From: Undibacterium piscinae | GTDB lineage: Bacteria; Pseudomonadota; Gammaproteobacteria; Burkholderiales; Burkholderiaceae_D | Assembly (NCBI GenBank): GCA_003970805.2 | Contig: CP051152.1 | Coordinates: 1,364,001 to 1,428,000, forward strand | Direction of reading: 5' to 3' | Length of the DNA stretch: 64,000 bases | Part shown: piece after piece, positions 57,019 through 64,000 of the stretch | Position numbering within the stretch: position 1 is the first letter of the stretch | Layout: every line of letters begins with the position of its first letter | Notes under the pieces: generated by a model | What the model saw: the letters and a program-made list of their open reading frames with translations, nothing else | The model's database searches: none | What the model was told of the DNA's origin: nothing | Made by a program: the position numbers and the translations under genes

Positions 57019-57825
57019 CTAACTGGCAAATATATATTCCATAAAACTACGTTGATGTAATTCTCTGACCCTGAATAACACGACAGAAATATTGTCACGT
57101 CCGCCAAAATTATTCGCATTATCGATTAAGGTTTGGCAGCAAAAATCGAGTTGCCCAGAGTATTGATGCATGATATGGTGAATTTCCACATCATTAAGCA
57201 TATCCGTTAGCCCATCCGAACATAAGAGATAGACATCGTCCTGCTCCATCTGATGGGCGTGTATCTCAATCTCGACCTGCTCCTGCGCGCCTACTGCCCT
57301 GGTAATCAAATTTTTGATCGGTGAAAATCGTGCGTCTTTTTCGGAAATCAGGCCAGCATCTATTTGCGACTGCAGTACTGAGTGATCGCGCGTCAACTGC
57401 GCCAGTTCACCGCAGCGAAAGCGGTAAGCGCGAGAATCACCGACATGTGCAATCAATAATTTATCCTGATGAGGCAATGCGACCACCACCGTAGTCCCCA
57501 TGCCGAGATAGGCATCATGCTCATGCGCAGCCGCCAACACCCGCGCATTGGCAAGCGTGATGGCGTCGGTCAACCAACGTGCCGCAATAATGGTGGGGCG
57601 AGAAAATACAGGTAGCCAAACTGATTGATGTTTTTGCTTTAATTGCTCGCTCACCAACTCCACGCACATTTTGCTGGCAACCTCACCTGCGTTATAGCCA
57701 CCCATGCCGTCAGCAAGAATAGCAAATCCAAATTCCTGGCAAATTTCTATAGCATCTTCATTTTGAGCGCGCACCAATCCCGTATCAGAGTGTCCGGCAA
57801 ACTCAAGTTGGGATGAAAAAGACAT
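57019..57825 (-). CDS. PP2C-family serine/threonine phosphatase (Stp-like)
   Basis: 268 residues with all the PP2C metal motifs: SDTGLVRAQNEDAIEI, FAILADGMGGYNAGEVAS, LLIAHVGDSRAYRFR, LLCSDGLTDML and GGRDNISVVL. It removes phosphate from Ser/Thr residues with Mn or Mg. It is upstream of the FHA gene and co-oriented with it; a partner kinase is expected elsewhere in the genome. The family is often linked to type VI secretion or cell division, but neither is seen here. Confidence 0.92.
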   Translation of the reverse strand: MSFSSQLEFAGHSDTGLVRAQNEDAIEICQEFGFAILADGMGGYNAGEVASKMCVELVSEQLKQKHQSVWLPVFSRPTIIAARWLTDAITLANARVLAAAHEHDAYLGMGTTVVVALPHQDKLLIAHVGDSRAYRFRCGELAQLTRDHSVLQSQIDAGLISEKDARFSPIKNLITRAVGAQEQVEIEIHAHQMEQDDVYLLCSDGLTDMLNDVEIHHIMHQYSGQLDFCCQTLIDNANNFGGRDNISVVLFRVRELHQRSFMEYIFAS

Positions 57826-58253
57826 AAATAAGCTAAAAATTTAAAAATAAAACATTTGAGGGCGAAGACAAACGCTGAGCGTGCTAAGCGATTCAACACC
57901 GTACTTTTGAAATTAGAAAAATGCAGTGCAATCTACAAGAAGTGCACAAGGCTAAGCTTATCACCAAGTAAGCAAGTTATTGCATCAAGATAAGAAATCA
58001 AAGCTTAAAAATCAAAAGAGAAAGATCTAAAGCATGCCAGGAGAGCGCTTATTTCAAATTGGCATCTATGTTTTCTGCCGGATAAATCAGTGTCAGACAA
58101 CAGACAATTTATCACTAACACGCTAAGGAGTAATAAAAATTTAAGCAAATTAACAAGTTTTAACTAAACCTAAGCTGGCAGTTAAAATCCGTTAAGTAAA
58201 GCACAAGTCTACGGCCAATAAGATGGGCTCGATAAAAATTCTAAAACCCATAT
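57826..58253. other. AT-rich intergenic region between sucD and the PP2C gene
   Basis: About 430 bases without an ORF; it should carry the promoter of the PP2C-FHA pair. I see no repeat or notable hairpin before the sucD terminator at its right end. Confidence 0.4.
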
Positions 58254-58282
58254 AAAAACAGGGAGCTAGGCTCCCTGTTTTT
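58254..58282 (-). terminator. Rho-independent terminator of sucCD
   Basis: AAAAACAGGGAGC and GCTCCCTGTTTTT pair around a 3-base loop, 22 bases past the sucD stop. Confidence 0.93.
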
Positions 58283-58304
58283 CATTGACATTTCTTCAGA
58301 TAAA

Positions 58305-59186
58305 TTACAGCATTGCCTTCAGCAAGCGTGCCATTTCTGATGGATTTTTTGTCGCTTTGATGCCACATTCTTCCATGATATCAAGCTTGGCTTGTGCAGT
58401 ATCAGCACCGCCGGAAATCAAGGCTCCGGCATGACCCATGCGCTTACCCGGAGGGGCGGTAACACCTGCGATGAAGCCGACTACTGGCTTCTTCATATTG
58501 TCACGTACCCAGTAAGAAGCATTGGCTTCATCAGGACCGCCGATTTCACCGATCATGATCACGGCATCAGTGTCTGGATCATCATTGAACATCTGCATGA
58601 TGTCGATGTGCTTCAAACCATTGATAGGATCGCCGCCAATACCAACTGCAGAAGATTGACCCAAGCCAAGCGCAGTCAATTGACCAACCGCTTCGTAAGT
58701 CAGGGTACCGGAACGTGAAACCACGCCGATGCGACCTTTACGATGGATATGGCCTGGCATGATACCAATCTTGATTTCATCTGGAGTGATCAGACCCGGG
58801 CAATTAGGTCCCAGCAATTTTGTCTTGCTACCGGCCTTCGCCATGCGGTCTTTCAACATCATCATGTCACGGACAGGAATACCTTCGGTAATGCAGATAG
58901 CCAAATCGAGGTCAGCTTCTACCGCTTCCCAGATTGCGGCAGCAGCGCCTGCAGGCGGTACGTAAATTACCGAAACAGTTGCACCAGTAGCCGCTTTAGC
59001 TTCTGATACGTTAGCGAAAATAGGAATACCTTCAAAATCTTCGCCCGCTTTTTTCGGATTTACGCCAGCAACGAAACAATTTTGTCCGTTAGCGTAATCG
59101 CGACACATACGAGTATGAAATTGACCGGTCTTGCCGGTGATACCTTGGGTGATAACTTTTGTATCTTTATTGATCAGGATCGACAT
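58305..59186 (-). CDS. sucD: Succinate-CoA ligase, alpha subunit
   Basis: 293 residues: CoA-binding start DTKVITQGITGKTGQFHTRM, LGPNCPGLITPDEIKIGIMP, GRIGVVSRSGTLTYEAV and the phosphohistidine region RMGHAGALISGG. With SucC it makes succinyl-CoA into succinate with ATP or GTP formation in the citric acid cycle. It starts 14 bases after sucC, same strand, and is followed by a strong terminator. Confidence 0.97.
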   Translation of the reverse strand: MSILINKDTKVITQGITGKTGQFHTRMCRDYANGQNCFVAGVNPKKAGEDFEGIPIFANVSEAKAATGATVSVIYVPPAGAAAAIWEAVEADLDLAICITEGIPVRDMMMLKDRMAKAGSKTKLLGPNCPGLITPDEIKIGIMPGHIHRKGRIGVVSRSGTLTYEAVGQLTALGLGQSSAVGIGGDPINGLKHIDIMQMFNDDPDTDAVIMIGEIGGPDEANASYWVRDNMKKPVVGFIAGVTAPPGKRMGHAGALISGGADTAQAKLDIMEECGIKATKNPSEMARLLKAML

Positions 59187-59200
59187 ATTGTTCCTTGCGA

Positions 59201-60367
59201 TTATTTAGCTTCGGCAGCAGCGACAACTTTCTGTGCCGCTTCTTCCATTGTGTCTGCTGCAATGATAGGCAAACCGGAGTCAGCCAGCATCTTCTTGCCG
59301 ATATCTTCGTTAGTGCCCTTCATGCGCACTACCAGAGGCACTTGCAATGACACCGCTTTGGATGCAGTAATAACACCCTCCGCAATCACGTCGCAGCGCA
59401 TGATACCGCCGAAAATATTGACCAAAATTGCTTTCAGGCCTGGGTTTTTCAGCATGATCTTGAAAGCTTCAGTCACTTTCTCAGCTGTTGCGCCACCACC
59501 AACGTCCAGGAAGTTTGCCGGTTCGCCGCCAAACAACTTGATCGTATCCATGGTTGCCATTGCCAGACCTGCACCATTGACCAGACAGCCGATATTGCCG
59601 TCGAGAGAAATGTAAGCCAAGTCGAATTTTGAGGCTTCGATTTCAGCCGGATCTTCTTCGTCCAGATCGCGGTAAGCAACGATTTCCGGTTGACGGAACA
59701 AGGCATTTGCATCGAAATTGAACTTAGCGTCAAGAGCGATGACTTTACCTGAACCAGTCAAAATCAAAGGATTGATTTCAGCCAGTGAGCAGTCAGTTGC
59801 CATGAACGCTGCATACAAACCTTTTAACTGATTGCGTGCGTCAACTACTGAAGCTTCTGGTACGCCGATTTTACGCGCGATCGCATCAGCTTCTTCATCT
59901 TGCAAACCAGCTGTAGGATCAATCGCGATCGAATGCAACAATTCAGGGTGACTTTCAGCCACTTCCTCAATGTCCATACCGCCTTCAGACGACGCCATCA
60001 ATACCACGCGTTGGCTTACACGGTCAGTCACCATACTTACGTACAGTTCTTTCTGGATATCAGCGCCTTCTTCGATCAACAAACGGCGAACTTTTTGTCC
60101 CTCTGGGCTAGTCTGATGCGTGATCAGTTGCATGCCCAAAATGGCTTCTGCGTATTCACGCACTTGCTCAAGAGATTTTGCAACCTTAACGCCGCCGCCT
60201 TTGCCGCGTCCACCAGCGTGGATCTGCGCTTTGACAACCCATACCGGACCGCCCAAAGTTTCTGCCGCTTTGACCGCTTCGTCAACGGACAGGCACGGGA
60301 TACCGCGAGGTACTGTCACTCCGAATTTACGGAGGATTTCTTTACCCTGATACTCATGAATTTTCAT
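59201..60367 (-). CDS. sucC: Succinate-CoA ligase, beta subunit
   Basis: 388 residues with the family start [20 protein letters not shown], the ATP-grasp motif [57 protein letters not shown] and [16 protein letters not shown]. It is the nucleotide-binding partner of SucD. It is first in the sucCD pair and lies 92 bases downstream of the DUF2889 gene. Confidence 0.97.
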   Translation of the reverse strand: MKIHEYQGKEILRKFGVTVPRGIPCLSVDEAVKAAETLGGPVWVVKAQIHAGGRGKGGGVKVAKSLEQVREYAEAILGMQLITHQTSPEGQKVRRLLIEEGADIQKELYVSMVTDRVSQRVVLMASSEGGMDIEEVAESHPELLHSIAIDPTAGLQDEEADAIARKIGVPEASVVDARNQLKGLYAAFMATDCSLAEINPLILTGSGKVIALDAKFNFDANALFRQPEIVAYRDLDEEDPAEIEASKFDLAYISLDGNIGCLVNGAGLAMATMDTIKLFGGEPANFLDVGGGATAEKVTEAFKIMLKNPGLKAILVNIFGGIMRCDVIAEGVITASKAVSLQVPLVVRMKGTNEDIGKKMLADSGLPIIAADTMEEAAQKVVAAAEAK

Positions 60368-60459
60368 ACGTCTTCCCTTCAGACACTGAGGTATTAGTTA
60401 AATTAGTAAAATTACTTACAACAAGTAAAAACAAAAACGGTACGACTTTGCGTTAGACC

Positions 60460-61014
60460 TTAAATAGCCCAACGCGGATAAAATTGCACCACTGCCGGAC
60501 CATCCAGCCTTAGTGCATGACAACGATCGAGTTGAAACGGTTGTGGAGAATCTGGTATGTCATTAGCGCCATCACGCGTATTAATAACGTCACCAGCAAA
60601 AGCTTGAATAGCTGCAGTCGGAAGAATTTGTGCCAACTCAGTAAGATGAGTGCAACCATTTACACCAGACATTCTTGCGGATAACCCCTGACGAAACTGC
60701 TGCATTAAATTGAGACCTATCAGTTTTTTATAGTCAGGTCCTATCGTATTGCAAAAACCTGGATACGGAACTGCATCGGAAACAGCCTCAGCGTCTACGA
60801 TGTTAAAAATAGTATCAATGGTAATTCGCAGCGTCAAATCATGAATTGCAGAACCAACAGGGCGCAAGCCAGAAGCGAGAGCGATATCATTTGTCTTACT
60901 ATCGGTAATTTGAGCGTCAAGATCCCACAAGCCGTCGTCACGTGCGAACGCCTGAATATTGATTGTGCGGGTATGCTTCAACGCACGTCGAATTGTAGGT
61001 GGTGATAAGGGCAT
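60460..61014 (-). CDS. DUF2889-domain protein
   Basis: 184 residues with no signal or membrane segment. It matches the DUF2889 family by its start (IRRALKHTRTINIQAFARDDGLWDLDAQITDSK), LTLRITIDTIFNIVDAEAVSDAVPYPG and the cysteine-containing VNGCTHLTELAQILP. Members are often near sucCD or recA in betaproteobacteria, and their role is unknown. It lies upstream of sucC in the same direction. Confidence 0.85.
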   Translation of the reverse strand: MPLSPPTIRRALKHTRTINIQAFARDDGLWDLDAQITDSKTNDIALASGLRPVGSAIHDLTLRITIDTIFNIVDAEAVSDAVPYPGFCNTIGPDYKKLIGLNLMQQFRQGLSARMSGVNGCTHLTELAQILPTAAIQAFAGDVINTRDGANDIPDSPQPFQLDRCHALRLDGPAVVQFYPRWAI

Positions 61015-61362
61015 AAATGCCTGCTGAGGGCTAATTCAGAGTGAAAAATAGCCACAATTGCGCGTCGTTATCGCAGTTTCTACGATAACAGCCGCTCTTG
61101 CGGCACTGCAAAAAAAAGAAGTTTAGCACAGCTCGCGGACTAATTCCATTTTCATCTAATCCATTATCCGTTCGCATAATTGAAGGGAAGTCAAAAAATA
61201 TGCTTTTTTTTGCACCAAAATCGAATAATTCTTAGGGATATCTGAACATTGATTCAGATATCCGCAAAAAACCGAATAAAACTCAAATTAACTGCTATTT
61301 ACCAGTCAATCTATTTTTTGAAAAAATCAGATATTCCCCAAGCTATTGATTGTAGAGGCAAC
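61015..61362. other. Intergenic region with 11-base palindrome
   Basis: About 348 bases between recX and the DUF2889 gene. It contains the perfect inverted repeat at 61236-61263, listed separately, and AT-rich DNA. A 67-codon ORF partly inside it overlaps recX in the wrong frame and is not called. Confidence 0.45.
61236..61263. other. Perfect 11-base palindrome
   Basis: GGATATCTGAA and TTCAGATATCC are separated by 6 bases. It is about 100 bases past the recX stop (minus strand) and 220 bases upstream of the DUF2889 gene. It may be a recX 3' hairpin without a U-tract, or an operator. Confidence 0.6.
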
Positions 61363-61827
61363 TTAAGTATCGATTTCATCACCATCGCGACAGGCGCGTA
61401 AGGCCGCCTGTATTGATTTTCCAGAAAAGCCACGTTGCTGTAAAAACTGCATTTGTTTGGCTCGCTCGAGGTGATCAGCCGGTGCGGCGCGATATTTCCT
61501 ATGTAGGACTTCAATTGCCCTGGACGCTTCAGTGTCCATCAACTGCGCCTTCATTTTTTCTATTTCAGTCTTATCCAGATCGTGACTTTGCAACTCGGAC
61601 AAAATACGCTGATTACCAAACCTAGCCTGCCGCCTGCGCACCAAGGACTCTGAAAATCGCTCCGCCGAAAGAAATTTCGCTCCCTCGAGGAAGTCGAGTA
61701 AAGCTGGCACGTCGTCTGATTCTTCTGCATAACGAGACAATTTACGCCCCAACTCCTGGCGACTATGTTCACGCATGGAGAGATAGCGCAAAGCCCTTGC
61801 CTTAAGGCTTATTTTCAACTTTAGCAT
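61363..61827 (-). CDS. recX: Regulatory protein RecX
   Basis: 154 residues with the RecX three-helix repeats: [62 protein letters not shown] and the final [16 protein letters not shown]. RecX binds RecA filaments and limits strand exchange. It follows recA on the same strand with a terminator between, so it is expressed at a low level relative to recA, a common arrangement. Confidence 0.93.
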   Translation of the reverse strand: MLKLKISLKARALRYLSMREHSRQELGRKLSRYAEESDDVPALLDFLEGAKFLSAERFSESLVRRRQARFGNQRILSELQSHDLDKTEIEKMKAQLMDTEASRAIEVLHRKYRAAPADHLERAKQMQFLQQRGFSGKSIQAALRACRDGDEIDT

Positions 61828-61839
61828 TTAACCGCCCAT

Positions 61840-61885
61840 AAAAAAACGCCGGCCATCCTGAAAGATCAGGGTGCCGGCGCTCTTG
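61840..61885 (-). terminator. Terminator between recA and recX
   Basis: GCCGGC stems with an inner CCTGA/TCAGG stem, followed on the minus strand by seven T. It lies 25 bases or more past the recA stop. Leaky readthrough would supply recX. Confidence 0.88.
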
Positions 61886-61909
61886 CAACCTCTTACAACG
61901 ATTTATTCT

Positions 61910-62950
61910 TTATTCGCTAACCGCCAGTGGTGGCAACAAAGGCACGCCAAGTTGCACCCTGACCTTATTTTCAATCTCATGCGCTAAAGCCGGACGCTCT
62001 ACCAGGAAATTCCGCGCATTATCTTTACCTTGACCTATGCGTTCACCGTTATAGCTATACCAGGAACCAGCTTTCTCAATAATTTTGGCATCAGCGCCAA
62101 GATCAAGAATCTCACCTTCGCGTGAGGTACCTGCACCGTAAAGAATATCAAAATGCGCTTCTTTAAAAGGAGGAGCAACTTTATTCTTAACGACTTTAAC
62201 CTTGGTTTCGTTACCGATAACCTCATCACCCGCTTTAATCGAACCGGTACGACGGATATCGAGTCGCACAGAAGCGTAAAATTTCAAGGCATTACCACCG
62301 GTAGTGGTTTCCGGACTACCAAACATGACACCGATTTTCATGCGTATCTGGTTAATGAAAATCACCAGAGTATTGGTACGATTAATACTACCAGTCAGCT
62401 TACGCAACGCCTGTGACATCAGACGCGCTTGCAAACCAGGCAATGAATCACCCATATCGCCTTCGATCTCTGCGCGAGGAGTCAAGGCTGCGACCGAATC
62501 AATAACCACCAGATCAACACTACCCGAACGTACTAGAGCATCAGTAATCTCCAGCGCCTGCTCACCCGTATCCGGCTGGGAAATCAACAGATCAGGAAGA
62601 TTAACACCGAGTTTCTGCGCATAGCCGACATCCAGAGCATGTTCGGCATCAATAAATGCGCAAGTGCCGCCTAATTTTTGCATTTCTGCAATAACTTGCA
62701 AAGTCAGCGTAGTCTTACCGGACGATTCTGGCCCGTAAATTTCAACCACGCGACCACGAGGCAAACCACCCACACCCAGAGCTATATCCAAACCCAATGA
62801 GCCAGTGGAAACGACTTGAATTTCTTCGATAACAGCACCGTCAGCCAAACGCATGACCGAGCCTTTACCAAATTGTTTTTCAATTTGCGCCAGAGCGGCA
62901 GCTAATGCCTTACTCTTTTCAGAGCTGTTGTCAGATTTTTTATCGTCCAT
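61910..62950 (-). CDS. recA: RecA recombinase
   Basis: 346 residues from ATG 62950 ([20 protein letters not shown]), the normal length; a 30-residue upstream extension to 63040 is rejected. The core has FGKGSVMRL, Walker [37 protein letters not shown] and [13 protein letters not shown] with [17 protein letters not shown]. RecA binds single-stranded DNA for homologous recombination and triggers LexA cleavage. An SOS-like box and a promoter sit 62-90 bases upstream. Confidence 0.98.
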   Translation of the reverse strand: MDDKKSDNSSEKSKALAAALAQIEKQFGKGSVMRLADGAVIEEIQVVSTGSLGLDIALGVGGLPRGRVVEIYGPESSGKTTLTLQVIAEMQKLGGTCAFIDAEHALDVGYAQKLGVNLPDLLISQPDTGEQALEITDALVRSGSVDLVVIDSVAALTPRAEIEGDMGDSLPGLQARLMSQALRKLTGSINRTNTLVIFINQIRMKIGVMFGSPETTTGGNALKFYASVRLDIRRTGSIKAGDEVIGNETKVKVVKNKVAPPFKEAHFDILYGAGTSREGEILDLGADAKIIEKAGSWYSYNGERIGQGKDNARNFLVERPALAHEIENKVRVQLGVPLLPPLAVSE

Positions 62951-63011
62951 AAATTCTTTCAGGTAAGAGCAAGCAATCAGCTTAGTCATTAAAAATGCAA
63001 TCCATAGCGAC

Positions 63012-63040
63012 ACTGTATAAAAAATCAGTGGTTTATGCAA
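63012..63040 (-). promoter_or_regulatory. recA promoter with LexA (SOS) box
   Basis: On the minus strand TTGCAT (63035-63040) and TACAGT (63012-63017) are 17 bases apart, a good sigma-70 pair. The SOS-type box CTGTATAAAAAATCAG lies at 63013-63028 on the plus strand, matching CTGT-N8-ACAG except for one base. It overlaps the -10 region, so LexA binding would block transcription. Confidence 0.75.
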
Positions 63041-63100
63041 GCATCATTTTTATATTTTTTTGGCCTGAGGCTTAGTCATTAAGCGCCAGGCTTATAGCCA

Positions 63101-63126
63101 ACCGGAAAACCACACGATCTTCCGGT
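63101..63126 (-). other. Hairpin downstream of the transaldolase gene
   Basis: ACCGGAA and TTCCGGT pair around a 12-base loop, 33 bases past the transaldolase stop. No U-tract is seen, so its role as a terminator is doubtful. Confidence 0.5.
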
Positions 63127-63159
63127 CGTTATAGGATGAAGGGAGAATGCCGCCAAATC

Positions 63160-64000
63160 TCAGCGCATGGCCGCTATCATTTGCTCAAGCTTAATGGTGT
63201 CTATGCAAAACAGGCGTATTCCCTCAGCCAGTTTTTCCGTTGCCATCGCGTCTTCATTGAGCTGAAAACGGAAAGCCTTTTCATCCATAGAAATCTTTTG
63301 CAAATCAGATGCCAGAGCAAGCTCTTTACTCAATTTCGGTGCGACGGCGGCATTGGTATCACTCAATTTCTGCAATAGATCAGGGCTAATCGTCAGTAAA
63401 TCGCAACCGGCCAATTCCAGTATCTGCGAAGTATTGCGGAAACTGGCTCCCATAATTTCCGTAGCGTAGCCAAATTTGCGGTAGTAGGTATAGATTTTCT
63501 TCACAGATAACACGCCCGGATCATCAGCGCCAAAAATTTCCTGGCCAGTCTGCTTTTTATACCAGTCGTAAATTCTACCGACAAACGGGGAGATCAATTG
63601 CGCACCGGCTTCGGCACAAGCGATTGCCTGCGGCAGACAAAACAGCAAGGTCATATTGCAACGGATGCCTTCTTGCTCCAGTATCCTGGCGGCTTGTATC
63701 CCCTCCCAGGTCGAGGCGATCTTAATCAGCACTCTTTCCTTAGGTATGCCTGCCGCCTGATACAAGGCGATTAACTGGCGGCCTTTGGCGACGGTTTTCT
63801 CGGTATCAAAGGACAAGCGCGCATCGGTTTCAGTGGAAACCCGGCCCGGGACAATTTCCAGAATTTTCAAACCAAAGGCGATCAATAAATGATCGATAAT
63901 TTCATCGCTGGATTTACCGGCGTGTTGCTGCAGCACTTGTTCCAGCAAAGGCAGATATTCCGGCTTTTGTACCGCTTTGAGTATCAGCGAAGGATTGGTG
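63160..64000 (-). CDS. tal: Transaldolase, 5' end beyond the window
   Basis: About 280 residues are visible. The reading frame runs to the right edge with [16 protein letters not shown] upstream of the first in-frame start-like codon, so the true start is outside. The Schiff-base lysine lies in [17 protein letters not shown], and [18 protein letters not shown] and [17 protein letters not shown] are typical of the TalB-type enzyme. Transaldolase exchanges a three-carbon unit between sugar phosphates in the pentose phosphate pathway. It is upstream of recA on the same strand. Confidence 0.95.
   Translation of the reverse strand, partial: TNPSLILKAVQKPEYLPLLEQVLQQHAGKSSDEIIDHLLIAFGLKILEIVPGRVSTETDARLSFDTEKTVAKGRQLIALYQAAGIPKERVLIKIASTWEGIQAARILEQEGIRCNMTLLFCLPQAIACAEAGAQLISPFVGRIYDWYKKQTGQEIFGADDPGVLSVKKIYTYYRKFGYATEIMGASFRNTSQILELAGCDLLTISPDLLQKLSDTNAAVAPKLSKELALASDLQKISMDEKAFRFQLNEDAMATEKLAEGIRLFCIDTIKLEQMIAAMR

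Noticed and set aside
62951..63040. N-terminal 30-residue extension of recA
   Set aside because: It reads through the SOS box and promoter; the family start is at 62950.
1..64000. CRISPR arrays, rRNA or tRNA genes, insertion sequences, prophage genes
   Set aside because: I looked and saw no regular spaced repeats, no rRNA-like conserved stretches, no tRNA cloverleafs and no transposase, integrase or phage structural genes.

Overview
The window is a stretch of bacterial chromosome from the Betaproteobacteria (order Burkholderiales). It is most likely from the family Oxalobacteraceae and close to Undibacterium. The basis is an exosortase-B/Eps exopolysaccharide locus, the order pgk-pyk-fba-purC-purE-purK-tsaC, and the pairings recA-recX, sucC-sucD-DUF2889 and moaC with an M48 protease. 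I see no rRNA, tRNA, CRISPR array, prophage or insertion sequence. Genus assignment is inference from gene content.

Layout. (1) 1-10663, minus strand: an exopolysaccharide operon read as epsL, epsB, epsD, epsE, epsF, epsG, xrtB, epsI, a Wzx flippase and a membrane protein that runs off the left edge. (2) 10839-14947: a VanZ-like membrane protein, an exported protein of unknown function, a PEP-CTERM protein (a likely XrtB substrate) and a secreted alkaline phosphatase. (3) 15253-25621: a very large SNF2 helicase, a PRMT-like methyltransferase, a U32 peptidase-family protein, an EamA transporter and typA. (4) 26112-29611: htpG, disrupted by a 1.58-kb tandem duplication, behind a good sigma-32 promoter. 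(5) 29802-36095: a glycine-zipper lipoprotein, ybeY-phoH, miaB, a flavin reductase, a SemiSWEET transporter and small unknown genes. (6) 36183-43913: tsaC, purK, purE, purC, fba, pyk and pgk. (7) 44025-49882: azlDC, a zinc-finger protein, an NTF2-like protein, a YheT hydrolase, a BepA-type protease and moaC. (8) 49993-57825: a PAS-GGDEF-EAL protein, then a type IV pilin module (pilA with a textbook sigma-54 promoter, a TfpX/TfpZ-type accessory gene and a PglL-type O-oligosaccharyltransferase), then an FHA protein and a PP2C phosphatase. (9) 58305-64000: sucD, sucC, a DUF2889 gene, recX, recA with an SOS-like box, and a transaldolase that runs off the right edge.

How the genes work together. 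Region 1 makes, flips, polymerises and exports a polysaccharide. Its exosortase probably processes the PEP-CTERM protein of region 2. The pilin module looks like a pilus-subunit glycosylation unit.

The most striking property of the window is a set of single-base frameshifts in otherwise well-conserved genes: htpG twice, the lipoprotein, azlC, moaC, pglL and possibly the helicase 3' end. Almost all are one extra base in an A/T run. With the htpG duplication, whose collapse gives an exactly in-frame 639-codon gene, this points to uncorrected sequencing or assembly error. A lineage with real homopolymer slippage is the alternative. I found no convincing new defence or mobile system. The best candidates for undescribed biology are the small unknown genes, the atypical EpsG and PEP-CTERM motifs, and the palindromic repeats.
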